Assembly: GCA_013400975.1 (NCBI GenBank)
Contig: WBMZ01006340.1
Coordinates: forward strand, 1 to 64,000
From: Atrichornis clamosus
Taxonomy: Eukaryota; Chordata; Aves; Passeriformes; Menuridae
Length of the DNA stretch: 64,000 nt
Reading direction: 5' to 3'
Shown here: in pieces, positions 38,576-51,275 of the stretch
Layout: each line of letters starts with the position of its first letter
How positions within the stretch are numbered: position 1 is the first letter of the stretch
Translations under genes and position numbers: made by a program
The notes under the pieces: generated by a model
What the model was told of the DNA's origin: nothing
The model's input: the letters and a program-made list of their open reading frames with translations, nothing else
Databases searched by the model: none

Positions 38576-41500
38576 TCACACTCACCAGGCAGTGCTTAGG
38601 GGAATTACTTCCAGGTGAAGCCCCCCTATCCCAAGGGTGGATACCCAGCCGGTGCTTTGAAGCTGGTGGCCTTGTTTAATTAGCTGACAACACTTTAATC
38701 ATAGGGAGAGGTTGTAGCTCCTACAGAAATCAATGCACAGCCCCCACCTGTGTGATAGCTCAGCCTGGCAGGGAGATCCTCATCCTCTTATCCATGCCCC
38801 AGACTCAGCTGTCAGAGTTACCCTTCAGGTACATCCCATATTCTTCCACAGAATAGCAAGAACCCTTAGTAGTGGTTTTTAACTGCAATTTTCACCCACA
38901 GATCTCAGGATGCTTTGCCAAGACAATTACCACCATTCCAAAAGAGTAAAAAAGGAGGAAGGAAATAAAGATTAATGTTCAGTCACCCATCCAGCAGCAG
39001 GCTGAACAAAACCCAGGTACCAGCAAGTGCAGTGTTTCACCACCAGACTGACACATACATGCAAAACCAGAATATCAGAGAAGAAAAAAAGCTAGAAGGT
39101 GGCTTCTCTAAGCAAAACAGAATGAAGAAAGATTGGATTATATTTAAAAAAAAAATACAAAACCAGGAAATGTTTAAAACTCAGAGCATCTATAAAACAC
39201 CTTCCTTCTGCTGCTCTTGAGGGAGCCACACTTGTCCTTTCCCAGCGGATGAATTCCAGATCAGAGCCCAGAACTGGCTGCAAGAGCTGTGTCACAGCAG
39301 GTACCAGATGCTACAAATCACAGCCCAGTGAGGATGGGATGGAGGCAAGCGAAATCCAGACACTGAACTCCTTGGGCAGAAGGAACTGGCTCCATGAAGA
39401 GGCTGCTGCAGCAGCCGGAACCGACACACGATTTCTTCTGAGAAGGCCCTGCCTACATAATTGAAAATGCAATTTTGTTGTTTGGACCTCCTGGCATTCA
39501 GACCTCACGTGTAATTTAATTTGCCTTAATCAAAAGCATCTTGTGATGTGATTTCAGGAGAAAAAGTTTGATACAAATACTCTTATTTAATTTCCAAGTT
39601 ATGCTGTTGGCAAAGGCCATGCAAGCATCCCTTCACCCCACACCTTTGATTTAGGTGGTTACCAGCTCTTCTTTTGTCAGTCACCCATGGATTAATTCCA
39701 TCTCTGCCCCATCCCCAAGTCCAATGCCATTAGAAGCAGGTGCTGAGCCTGACTCTTTCCTCTCCTCACCCTCCTCTCACGTTAAACGAAGCAGGAGGAA
39801 AACCTCAGCAGGGCACAACCTCCCTCTCTTTGACAAGCAGACATGAAATGTTCAGCTGACATAAATAAATGTGCTCCAGAAAGCCTTTTCCTTGCAAATG
39901 CTGCATATTGATATCCAGAGGGAGCTGGATCTTTACTTCAAAGGCAACAACAGCATCAAAAAAAGGCCTAATTGCCCCAAACATGTGGTTCAGCGCTGGG
40001 CAGGGAAGAGTTCTCAGGCCATAATGGCTAAAATACTGCTTTCAAATACTGGATTTATCAGAAAAGAGACATTCTGGGTTTTGTTTTTAGACATACATAA
40101 ACTAAGGAGCCAGTAAGGATCCCTGCAGAATTGGTTGGAGAAAGGAGACAGCTCGATGAAGGGCAGCCCCACGAAAGGGCTCCCAAATGAAACTCTTGTG
40201 ACCCAGTCCTGAAACCTCCTCTCCACAGTCCCTAAAAGCCACCCCACAGATCCAGAGAGCTCTGGCCCCAACCTCCACCCCAGCTTCAGCCAGAGGAAGA
40301 GGAGGCCACCCCCAGCACGTCCCTGCTGGCCTCCTGCACCACACAAATGTCTCCAGCTGCTTCCACATCAGGAGCTGCTGCACCTTTCCAAAGGCACGGT
40401 CCTGACTGAAACCCCTTCACTCTGCACCTCCACCGTGTCCCCAGCATGGATTTTGAGGTGCCCTCAGTTGAAAATTCACCTTTGCTGCTACCAGACCCCA
40501 GTGATGCCATTCCAGGCTGGATTGCAGAGTTGGTTTCTGACAGAAATCTCTTCATTCTCAGAATACTGGCAATGGTGGAAATGAGCACAAACAGATGAAA
40601 ATAATGGGTGGCTGCATGAAATATATTCTTTTATAGGAAACTGCAGCTTATTAACCAAAGGCCTGTGCTTCAGTGAGCAGTGTCCATATGCAGGATGAGA
40701 GAAATCCTATTTGGCCCTGGAGCCCTTTCCATAAAGAGAAGGAAAATCTCTGATCGAATTGGAGGATAATTACAGGGGCATAAAGTATGGCCTGTTATTA
40801 ATCATACCACAAGAATTCAAAGCATTTCTCATCAGTTGCTTCAATAAGACTAAAGAAATCCCAGGCCTCTTTCTAAAGCTCCTACAGCTCTTTTTTCCAA
40901 AGGAGTTGTAGAGATATGGAGTATCAAGCAGAGAAAGCTAATCAGAACAATTCAAAACAGAAAAGTTAAAAGAAAAGACCAAGGGAAAAATAAATCAATG
41001 CAGACCTGTAGGCTTTTACCAACTGTTCTTTAAGTAAAATTAATTTGTAATGTAATTAAACTTTTCCCCAGAGGGACAGGTATAATTGAATTAGAGGTGC
41101 CTGGGTAGAGTTTCAGGGTTTAGCAGATCCTCACAGACTTTCCCGTGCCCCTCTCCTGCTGCTGCAGTTCACACAAAGCCTCATCAGTTCATTCCTAAGC
41201 ACCTTCCCTGAACCAGCATCATTAAATTGGCGATTTCTCTCTTGCTCTCCATCAGACCAGCCAAGTCCTGCTCCTCTGCAGCGAAGTTCCCTCATCATGG
41301 ATTAACTTTAAAGCCATTTTTAAACTCTGTCACTCTTACAGTTAAAGGATTTTGCCAAGTATTTCCAGGAGCTGTTTTAAATCCCCTGGTTTTGTGCTCT
41401 CTTGTTCTGCCTCTATCTAATGGATTTGTGCACCAATCATGGGCAGAACATGGTCTTCAAGGAGCACTCCTTGGAGAGCTAAACCCCAGATTTTTGGGGG

Positions 41501-41805
41501 TTTGGAGGTACAGGATACTGGAATTTAAGAGGTTGAACTTGGAGGCCTTTTCAGTGGACAATTCTCAGAAGTTAATTGTTGTAAAATTACACTAAAGTAG
41601 ATTTCTTCCATTACTGTATCCATGAGACAGAACAGAGACAATCATCCCCAAAATGAACCCACAGAGCCTCTGCTTCTTGTCTTGGAGAAAACCACCTTAA
41701 AAACCAAACCAAAATCAAACTCAAACCAAACCCCAAACAAAAAAACCCCACAACAAACAAAAATTATCTAGTTATATTAGAATTTCTGTGATGACCATTC
41801 ATGAA

Positions 41806-42025
41806 GAGATTTAGATCAGACTGGGAAGGAATTCCTCCCTGTGAGGGTGGGGAGGCCCTGGCACAGGGTGCCCAGAGAAGCTGTGGCTGCCCCATCCCTG
41901 GAAGTGTCCAAGGCCAGGTTGGACGGGGCTTGGAGCAATCTGGGATAGTGGAAGGTGACCCTGCCCATGGCAGGGGTGGCACTGGATGAGCTTTAAGGTC
42001 CCTTCCCATCCAAACCATTCCATGA
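41806..42025 (+). mobile_element. CR1 LINE fragment, 3' end
   Basis: It shows GAGGCCCTGGCACAGGGTGC, GAAGTGTCCAAGGCCAGGTT and CCCTTCCCATCCAAACCATT. About 220 bp; antisense to the host gene. Confidence 0.9.
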
Positions 42026-42221
42026 CCTCTGGCTTTTATTCTCTTGGTCACAGTGACCAATGTTGTACCACCCTGTCTAAAGACCCGATGCTTAAACCTG
42101 TAAGAGGAACATCCACAAAGCCTGTTCCTAATTTTTGGGTTTGTCTGTGACCCACATCTGGGCTGCCCCTCACCAATTCCAGTGCTGTTTCCAGCAGTGT
42201 TTAATATCCAAGGAACACGTG

Positions 42222-42632
42222 GACAAAGGGTGACAAAGATGATGAGGTGACTCGAGCATCTCTCTTATGAGGACAAGGCTGAGAGAGCTGGGCCTGTTCA
42301 GCCCTGCAGAGAGATGATTGAGAGGAATCTTATCAGTATCTGTCAGGACCTGAAGGAGGGAGTCAGAGCATGGACCAGGCTCTGCTCCGCAGGGCTCAGC
42401 AATGGGATAAGAGGCAGGAACTGATGCCCAGGAAGTTCCACCTGGACATGAGGAAGAACTTTCCTGTGAGGCCGCCCAGGGAAGGTGTGGAGTGTCCCTC
42501 ACTGGAGATATTCCAGAACCATCTGGACACAATCGTGTGCCATCTTCTCTGGGATGACCCTGCTTCAGCAGGGAGGGTGGACCAGATGTCCTGCTGTGGT
42601 CCCTTCCAGCCTGACCCATCCTGGGATTTCTT
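42222..42632 (+). mobile_element. CR1 LINE fragment, fourth subfamily
   Basis: It shows GGCTGAGAGAGCTGGGCCTG, TTCCACCTGGACATGAGGAA, CTGGAGATATTCCAGAACCA and CCCTTCCAGCCTGACCCATC. About 410 bp; more diverged than the neighbouring copy at 41806-42025, which suggests an older insertion. Confidence 0.82.
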
Positions 42633-44904
42633 GTAATGGATGGAAGGGATTGACTGGTGAAACATCTGTCCAGGTGTTTCCTGACTGACAAAGGGCACTC
42701 GGGGCTCACAGGTAAAGGGCAGAGTGATGGTGCAATGACTGCTGGGAGGATGCTGAGAGTTTAACCCCCAAGAAATGACATGGTTCTGTGGTGGTTTTCT
42801 GACTGTCCCATTAAATACAAGCCAGTGGGATCACTCACTCTTAGCTCCGTGGGACTTTAGCACCAGGAAATCAAACCATGCTGCCCAAGCGTTTCTGAAA
42901 TAATTGACCTTACTGGGAGCTATGGACACGGGGACAGCTCCTGAAAAATGGAGCCACCCCAATCCCTGATTCCAGGCACGACACAATTCCAACCTTCCTT
43001 ATTTTTTGTCCTCAGCTGAGGAAATTTGGAAGCCGAATTCGTGGCCTCTGTCCCAGATAAGTTTCCCACCTGGAGGTGCATCTTTAATTCTCACAGACAC
43101 AAACGTCCCCTCCAGCTCTCACAGGAACATCAAGCAGAAGTTGCTGGCTCATGGATTTCTTTATGTTCTCTTGGAAAAGCCACTGCATGAAGGTGCTCCC
43201 AAAACTGAGTTTTGTAAGTCTGAAGCCTTCTTTTTCTGAGTTGGAAGACTTCAAGTATGGGGTTTTTTTCTAGACATTTAGTCCAAATTCAAGAGGAAAT
43301 CCTAATCTTCAACCTGCTAATTACTCTGCCAATCTAGCTTATTACTCCCTGTTAAATTTAGGTAAGGAATAAGCAAGACTGACTTCTCTGTATAGTCTGT
43401 CTCTCTTTCCAGTCTAAATCTTGCCCAAAATAAAAAAAAAAAGAAAAGCCAAACCCAGACTTGAAAGAAGTTTCTGTCCTTATTATGCATCTCTCATTAT
43501 AAGCTCCATTACCTGATGGCATTAAATATTTCAACAAATATTAATGAGGAGTTTTTTGATGTCAGAGCAGTTAATATTCCTGACCTTTTAGGTCCATTAA
43601 AAAAAACTTCAAAAGTTTGCTTCCTTGTAATAAGGTAAGTCCTGAGGATCTGAAGCAAGAAATATTTAAGTATCTAATTTATACAGAAATCAAGGAGAAT
43701 TAGGTAGATAAGTATCTTTAAAGATCTAAGCCAACACTGTTAGACTGTTTGAAATATTTGGAGTTTTTTCCTAGTCTTCTGTTCTCTTGTTTCTGAAGTT
43801 TTACTTAACAAATCCTGATCTGGTCACATCTGAACATCAACGGCTGAACACCAGATTTGTTCCTGGCTATTTTATAGTCAGAAGTGGCCAAAGCAGTGGC
43901 TCTGCCTTCCAGAAATAAACTCCATCCCACTCCTTTCGTTCAGAAGGAAAAATTTGCAGTATCCCACTTTCAGAATCCCCATTTCTTACCTGAGGAGTTT
44001 CTAGAGGTTTTCCAGCTCTAGGAGTCACAGCCTACAAACTTCATTAAAATAAACAAAAATGCTCTGTCCCTCACCTTCCACAGTTTTTAAAACCAAGCTT
44101 TGTGAGCAAGTCTGAGACCTCAGGGAAGCACTGGGAGGTGTAAAGGCTCTGCTGGCAGGAAGCTGCCTCCATTTCTTATTCATCAGAGGACAAAGCAAGA
44201 TGCAGTTTAAAAAAAAACCCCAAAGATCATACTTCAAAAGCACTCCGTGACTATCTGAACTAAACTGACAGGTGACCACAGGAGCCCAGCTAAAATAAAA
44301 GCTTTTGCACAAATATAGGATAATCTTCTCTCTGGGATGATGCCTATCCCATATTTTCACAGAAGGGCACCGTGACACCCATCCCATGTAATCACACACC
44401 ATCAGTAAGGAGGGCACGGAACCAAACCAGAGCTGCAAAGCTGCAACCTTTTAAAGACTCTGACAGTAATGGCTGGAACTGTGGGGAATTAGCGCGCGAT
44501 TCCATAGGCACTGACGGAATTTCTGTCTGGAAGGTACCACTGGCCATTCCATGTGCTGCTATCCCAGGAATATCACGGCTGGCAGAGCTTTCGGTGTGTC
44601 CCGAGCAGGAATCACCCATGGATGCAGATCAGCTGCAGTCTGGCACCAATTTGCAGTTGTCTGGGCAGACAGAGGTCAGAGAGAGAAACCTGCACTTCCC
44701 AGGGATCATCCCCCTCCTCTTGTGCATCCTGCTGCAGGACAAATCCTCCTGCCCTCTTCCAGGATTTACAGCTGCTTGGATCTCAAGTTTGAAATAACTT
44801 TTAGGATAACATTCCTATCTCAAACTAATACCCTGTGCTGGTGGATTTTTTCTGAACTTTGTGATTCAGTGACTCAACATATGATTTGAAAGCAAATTGG
44901 GATT

Positions 44905-45272
44905 GTTCAACCCAGGGAAGTTTCAGGGTGACCTCACTGTGGCCTTCCAGGACCTGAAGGGAATTGACAGGAAAGATGGAGAGAGACTGTTTCCAAGGGA
45001 TGTAGTGACAGGACAAGGAGGAATGGCTTCACACTGGCAGCAGGTTCGATGGGATACTGGGAAGGAATCGTTCCCTGTGAGGGCGGTGAGGCCCTGGCAC
45101 AGGGTGCCCAGAGAAGCTGTGGCTGCCCCTGGATCCCTGGACGTGTCCAAGGCCAGGCTGGACGGGGCTTGGAGCACCCTGGGATAGTGGAAGGTGTCCC
45201 TGCCCATGGCAGGGGTGGCACTGGACAACCTTTATGCTCCCTTCCCACCCAAACCATTCCATGATTCTCTGA
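44905..45272 (+). mobile_element. CR1 LINE fragment, 3' end
   Basis: It starts TTCAACCCAGGGAAGTTTCA, shows GACCTCACTGTGGCCTTCCA and GAGGCCCTGGCACAGGGTGC, and ends CCATTCCATGATTCTCTGAT. About 370 bp; it ends about 120 bp from e11. Confidence 0.9.
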
Positions 45273-45392
45273 TTTGTGAGTCCGTAGAACCAAGCTTTGA
45301 AGGGAAGCTGAAACCCGGGATGTGACGGCAGCGCTGAGGGATCAGAAGGGCAGGAGCTGCTGAGAGGGGAGGTGCAGTGGCTGGGTACTCAC

Positions 45393-45602
45393 AGAGAGCA
45401 GTCGTGAGCTTCTCGGGCTGGTCGTAGTGCACCATGGCCACACAGAGGGTGTTGAGGGCCACCACGCAGAGCACCACCCAGTAGAAGCTCTGAGCCTTCA
45501 CCATGCGGCGGATGAAGAAGCGGAACATCTTCTCTTTCCTCCTGAAGTAGGACGAGCTCTCGTTCTTCCCACTCTTCAAACTGGCGCGGGCGAAAGGAGA
45601 CC
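45393..45602 (-). CDS. CACNA1B: CACNA1B exon (provisional e11): end of I-II linker and domain II S1
   Basis: 210 nt encoding about 70 residues. The first half, [19 protein letters not shown] then [16 protein letters not shown], is the basic pre-S1 segment. The second half, [20 protein letters not shown], is transmembrane segment IIS1, followed by the short extracellular loop [20 protein letters not shown] and [15 protein letters not shown] are Cav2.2-type rather than Cav2.1-type (IKSAK, FFHKKERRMRFY). The acceptor is TGTCCCAG|GG and the donor CTCT|GTGAGT. The last T joins AT of the next exon to make Tyr. The loop reads [10 protein letters not shown] where I recall NQPRRLTTTL in mammals. Confidence 0.97.
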
Positions 45603-48600
45603 CTGGGACAGAAAGAAGAGTCACCACAGCACATCCCAGCAGGGAAAAGGCTGGAGGGTGTCCTGGGCACACCGAGCCTCTCCCAAGCACCAGAGACACG
45701 GCTGAGCACAAAGCTGGGAACGTTGAGTATGGGCTGAGCAAGGGCATCTGGCTTGTAATGAGGGATGAAGGCTGGGATTTTAAAACTTCATGGATCAATG
45801 CCCAGCTCCACCGTCTAAACTGGGCTTCCAAAGCTTTGAAGCAATCCTGATTGTCCCAGATAAATTCATAACTTTTTCCTGGTGACTGGAGGGACAGAGA
45901 GCACCAGGCACAGGGGTATTTCTGCCCAAGGTGTGGAGCACGTCCTCTTGGAGTTGGGCTGCTGGCAACAGGAAAGCTGGTCCCTATTTTCCCTGCTCCA
46001 GGGACCAATTACTACTGAATTGAAGTCTCTTTATTTTACTCTCCAGCTTCATGTATTTCCTCAGCAGAGGGCTCAATCTGCCTCCGTGCATCAGATTTTG
46101 GGTGCAGCTACTCATTTGTCTCAGTTCTGCCTGTATCAGCTCCATTTCCACTCTGGTCTGAAACCTTGGAAAAGAGTCAAATGCTTTAACAATAGGAAGC
46201 TGATGGAAGAAATGATTTCTGATGTAAGCTCTCCCCCTGAGGTAGAGGCACTGCTCAAATGAAAAGGCAATCTCCGGCCAGTGCTGAGACAGGAGAAATC
46301 AGGAATAAGGGAACAAACACATGGACCCCTTGGGGTTCCCCTGCAGCAGCCACAGGAGCTGCTGCAAGCAGGGAAATGGTGACTGTCACAGGCTGTCCTG
46401 TGCCTGTGTCAGTGGTTTGTAGCACGGTAACACATTACTGCCCTTCCCCATCCTGGGATGGAGCATCCCAGCAGGTCGGGCTGAGCAGGACACACCTTGT
46501 CCTGTCTTGGACCAAGCCCTGTGAGAGCAGGTGACTGTCAGGGTGTTGGAGATGGCTGAGTTCCATGAACAAAGTGTGCTGGCTGCAGCAGCCACATCTC
46601 TGAGTGGGATCACCTGCATGGCAACACCTGGAAGGGGCGGGAGTCTCACCCGGGCTCATCCTGCCACAACATCAAACACAGCACCCACAGAAGGGATGAA
46701 GCATCCAGATGTGACAGCAGTGGGTTCTCCAAGCCTCACAGCTCCACAGAAGTGGGATGTTTCCCCAATGGAGAATGAGCTCTCTGCTCCATTTCACATT
46801 TCTGGCCATCCACCAACGCTCCAAATGCAGGGCTGGCCTTGGCCAGGCTCTGAACAAACTCCCTGCAGAAAAGCTCCATGTGCTGTTCTGTTTGATAATC
46901 CTGCCTTTGACAGTTTGGAAAATAAGGAATCACAGTGCTCCTCCTTTGCTTTGAGACAACAAAAAGAGCCACAGGTTGAGATCTGGGCAGCTCCACATCA
47001 CAACACTGTTTGGCAGGTTCAGAGCTCACAGATATTCAAGCCACTCTGTACTCCCAGATTTGCTAAGGAATAAACTGCTGCCCTTTCATTCCTCTCTGCT
47101 GATCTTCCAGAGAAGAAAAGCACTAATATTTAAACTGATCTGACATGGAAGACATCCACTTCTCCAGGCTTTGGTGTCTGGGAATCAAGACAGTGTCCCA
47201 TGTCTGGTTCAGCACAGAGGGTGGGAAGCCAGAGAGAGGCTGCACACTTAGTGTGGAAAGAAAAGAATGAATGCTAAGAACAACTCCAGAGAACACCCTG
47301 GGAAGTGTTCACCACAGCAGAGCTTTATAATGCAATTATAAGGCTCATCAAGGTACTTGTGTTTGAATTCAAGTGCAACACATTCAGCCAATGGCCAGTG
47401 AGAGACCTGGCAAAGCCTCCACCACTCTGAGCTGCATCAGTGATTATTTGTTAGTTCTTCCACGCTCCTTATGCTCCCATCTGAAGGCATTATGGAAAAC
47501 CATCCAAAAAAATCCTCTTCTCAAAAACATACTCTTCATGCATAATTGCCCACGTGATCTGATTGTTTATGTTCTGCCGTTTCAGCCTCTTCAGGAGCCG
47601 GCAGAAGTGGCTGCTTCATCCATCCCTTCTTTTCTGCCTCGTTCCACGGATTAAAATCGAAAACACTTTTCCCAAGTGGGTGAAGCACTCGCAGAAGGTG
47701 GAAAGCACTGCTGTTATTTTCCCTGCCATATGCTCCCGAGACAGCTCCCAGCTCTGCCTCAGATTATTCACGAGCCCAGATGCTCCGTCATCCGTTGCCA
47801 CCTGAAATGCTGAACTCCAAGATCTGTTTGCGTGGCATTGGCTGCCCAGAGCCTGGAGGGACTTGGATTTGAATGCAAAGATCTCAAAATTATTTCAAGC
47901 ATGAGCAAATGCTCCAAAAATCACCATTCCTTGTTATCCATGCAGGGATCCCAGAAAAAAAAAAAAAAAGGCCAACAAAACAACAAAACAAACCAAAAAT
48001 GCACACGGGCAGCTGCATTTTTGCCCTTTCTCAGCATCAAACCTCTCCCAGAAGTGTCAGCAGTTTAACCACAAAACCTGCAGCCCGGGAGACTGTGGCA
48101 GTTCAGTGATGGTGTCAGGAACATGCCAAGCAACACTCATTTCCTGCAACCGGGTCTTCGTTTAAAGAGGAAAAAAACCTCAATTCCAGCAGCAGCTGGA
48201 ATCTCTTAAAACATTAATGCCAACTTTCCAAAGGGCAATGGAGGCACTCATGCTTTGCAAGCAGCTACGGACACAGACTCTCAAATGTGCTGCTTGTGCT
48301 GCTCCTCCTGTGCATCCAGGATTTGCTGCTTCGTGGTAACTGGGCTGCCAAGATATTTCTTTGGAAGATAATGAGAACATCTGCTGCTTCAGCAGCAAAA
48401 CAGACTCAAACAACAGGCACGGGGATAAGCAAAACACCCGACTGCAGAGCAGTCAGGAGGATGTCTCTCCCACGGCTGAGAGGTTTTTTGCTCCAACAGC
48501 TCCCCGAGTCGGGTGCTGTGTGCCCAGAGCCTCTCCTGCCAGCCCCAGGCCTGCCTCCTGCCTCTCCACCTGGCCCTGTCTCAGGAGGGAATTAGCTCTG

Positions 48601-49250
48601 GTAGCTGCAGAACAGGCAGCACCTCCACAGCCTGGCAGTGTCCTGCTGTCCAGAGCTGAAGATCCCAAATTCCCACCATCAATGCCCCACAGTGCGGGAT
48701 GCCCCACTGCCCTGGATCTCCACATCTGACTTTAAGACCGCTTTAAAATCTTCTTCTAAGGCAAGAATGAGAGAATGAGGGCCACTGCCCAGCATTTCCC
48801 AGTGACCACTCACACAGCAAAGGCTGCAGAACCTCCTGCTGGGCTTTAGTGGCAGGTGGGCCTGTGGCCACTTCCTCTCCTCCCTCCGAGCACAAGCCTT
48901 GGCAGTGTTGTTGGACAGATTTGGGGTTCATTAGCACGAATGAGCGCGTTCCAAGCAGAATCCCTGCATGGCCAACACAGCAGGGATTCTCCCAGGGCTT
49001 TGGCAGGGCTCTCTAAAGGGTGCAGCATGCAGGAGCTGAGCCAGGCAGCGCAGGGACAGGGTGAAGCCACGGAGCCGTTTGCTTTGGGAAAGTCGAGCGC
49101 TGGCTGCAGGATTCTCTGAATTCTGCAGAGTTCTCTGGAATTCTCCTGGAAACTGCAGCTTCTGGAGCAAAGGAGCTGCCCGGAGGAGACATGGCACGGA
49201 CAGGTTTAGGTGGAGATTGGAACCTGGGGGGATGCGAAGCCAGTACTCAC
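45603..49250 (-). other. CACNA1B: CACNA1B intron between e10 and e11
   Basis: 3648 bp with no clear CR1 copy. A minus-strand TGCATG lies at 49026-49031, about 220 nt downstream of e10, and a poly-A run lies near 47955-47969. Nothing else was recognised. Confidence 0.85.
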
Positions 49251-49340
49251 CAACGGAGCAAATGTCTGTGAAATGGTCCTCACCTTCTTCTGCATGAATC
49301 AGGTCATTTTTGCTCTTCTTTATTGCGGCTCTTTTCAACA
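49251..49340 (-). CDS. CACNA1B: CACNA1B exon (provisional e10): distal I-II linker, VLKRAAIKKSKNDLIHAEEG
   Basis: 90 nt; TG completes a Val codon, then 29 codons and one leftover G. The peptide VLKRAAIKKSKNDLIHAEEG continues EDHFTDICSVG and matches the Cav2.2 I-II linker, differing from the mammalian sequence I recall at a few positions (for example HFTDICS where mammals have RFADLCA). The acceptor is TTTGCACACAG|TG and the donor GTTG|GTGAGT. The split Gly codon G|GG leads into [11 protein letters not shown] in the next exon. In mammals an optional alanine (A415) is reported at about the e9-e10 junction; this acceptor has no second AG three bases upstream that could produce it. Confidence 0.96.
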
Positions 49341-51200
49341 CTGTGTGCAAATTAAAGAGAAAATGCCCTGTGAGGATGCAGAGCGGATCCTCTCTCCCCC
49401 TCCCTTCACTCTCCGGGGCCAGCATTTACTTCCCAATGCCAGCTTAAAGCTCTCACACAAGGGGAAGCTGGAGCAAATCAACCTACAACCTTGCAGGGCC
49501 TCTGCACGCTTCAGTGCCAGGGTGGTTCATTGATTTGACCTTCCAGATTCTGAAGGTTTGCCAGGCACAGGTCTGCACGTTTGCACTTCAGGCAGCAGAT
49601 GCAGGAAGGTGGGGAAATCACTGCAGCTGCTGGGCCTTTTAGCACAGCAGAAAGGCTGGGCAGGGTCACTGGATCTTTCCGAGCCCCAGTGGGTTAGGAG
49701 ACGAGTGCTTCCATCCATTAAAACCATTAATGCTCTTTGCAGTGTGCACCATTAAGAAGTCAGCATTTACAGGGCTCAGTTTGCCACCCAGCAATGCCTT
49801 AAGGAGCAGAAATGCTGCGTGGAAAAAACTGCCACAAATCAGTGAGCAGACCCTGAACAGCACCCGGTGCACAAGTCCTTCCCTCTGGTTCTTTGAAAAC
49901 ACACTTTTTCCAAAAGCCTTTTTTTGCGGGGAGGGCAAACATCACTGCGTTTACTCGGCCAGGGAAAGCGAGCTCTGCACTGTCCACCCAGAGCACGAGG
50001 GGTGACGCAGGAGCAGTGAGGACGCTGGTCCCAGGACCACCTACCTGCAGAACCTTGAGAACTGGCAGAAAAAAATAACGTTGATACAGTTTGGTGACAG
50101 CTTCAAGACATACAGTAACTAAGCACCACTTTCTATCAGCAGTAAGACACCCCACGGTGTGGTGATACAGACTGGTCCGTGGGCACACACAGCAAACCCA
50201 CTCACTCTGCAGGGACTGCCCCGGGGAGGCTCCTCCAGAACATCCCCTCACTCTACACCAATTTCCCTGCCTTGACACAGAAATGGATGCGCTTCCTCCT
50301 CCACGGCTAAGTGTCAGTGCTTTTGTCACTTCCAGGAAACACCCAGAGCATCACCCAGGTTCCGAGAGGCTCAAAGAGGAGAGGATGCTCTGAACCTGTG
50401 ATCTGGATCCGTTGCTTTTTTTGCAAAGCACCATTTTTGCTCCTTTCTTCCCCACCCAGCTGCAGGCTGAATCCTCAGTCCCAGCAATGCCAGGTTTGGG
50501 GTCCCTCAGGCTGCGTCTGTCCCAGTACACTCCAGCATGTCCAGGGCCATTGTCAGCACTGGAACGCAACCAGAGCTGGGATTGAAATTTTACAGCACTC
50601 CCTGGCATGAATGGAGCAGCTTTTTGTCTTCTCCCCCAGAAAACTCCTACGTGTGTTCAGCAGGTAGGCTGTGCCACCTCTACAGGCACCCTGGATGCGA
50701 TATCCCTCTGTTTTGGAGACTAAGAATTTACCAGCATAGACTTGGGATGCTCCACACCAGTTGGGGAACACTGTCAGGCTCCTTTAGCTTTAGGATAGAA
50801 GGAGCCTTTGTATCCCTGGGTCTTTACTCCGTGCCTTGCACCCACCTCTAGTTTCCTCCACCACTCATCTCCTCAGACTACTCCTGCAGGCACTCCTTGC
50901 ACCTCAGGACCGACAGCGCTGGCTGCACCCAGCTCACACACAGCCACACACACCCACGAGGACTGGCCAAGCACACCTCAGCCCTGACCTGCTGCAGCCC
51001 CAGCTCTTCCAGCCCCAGATCCTCCCCAGTGCAGGTCACCAGGCCGGCCAAGGCGGACCAGCAGCCGGGCACCTGATGCTCCAAGGAGCAAGGTGCAAAA
51101 CCACCTGGGGGCTGTCACCGGTGACCTGGGCACGCGGGGCTGTGGGGGGAAGCTGCCCCTGTGTGCCACCTAAGCCCCTGGTGATTTGCAATCCACTCAC

Positions 51201-51275
51201 TGTTGTAGCTGCTGCCGCTGCCAGTCTCTGCCGGCGCCGTGCCTTGAGGAATCGGCCCTTCCGAGGCGGCCCTCC
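51201..51275 (-). CDS. Candidate 75-nt cassette exon in the CACNA1B I-II linker (not recognised)
   Basis: Predicted from sequence only. The acceptor CACTGTCAG|GG sits at the end of a very pyrimidine-rich stretch, and the donor ACA|GTGAGT is near-perfect. Length is 75 nt, start phase 2 bases and end phase 1 base, exactly what the e9-e10 intron requires, so inclusion would insert 25 residues without a frameshift. The in-frame peptide begins GRAASEGPIPQG and ends ETGSGSSYN; the Val codon at the normal junction is replaced by a Gly at the start and a Met at the end of the insert. The peptide is low in complexity (Gly, Ala, Ser, Pro) and I recognise no domain. Cav1.2 has an analogous optional 25-residue exon (9*) in its I-II linker, but I claim no homology. 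It could also be a pseudo-exon. Confidence 0.55.

Larger units (their letters stand above)
36135..45392 (-). other. CACNA1B: CACNA1B intron between e11 and e12
   Basis: 9258 bp, the longest complete intron. It contains CR1 fragments at 37242-37560, 38335-38575, 41806-42025, 42222-42632 and 44905-45272. It also has AT-rich stretches near 40700-41100 and 43430-43700 that look like possible conserved non-coding sequence. Confidence 0.85.
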
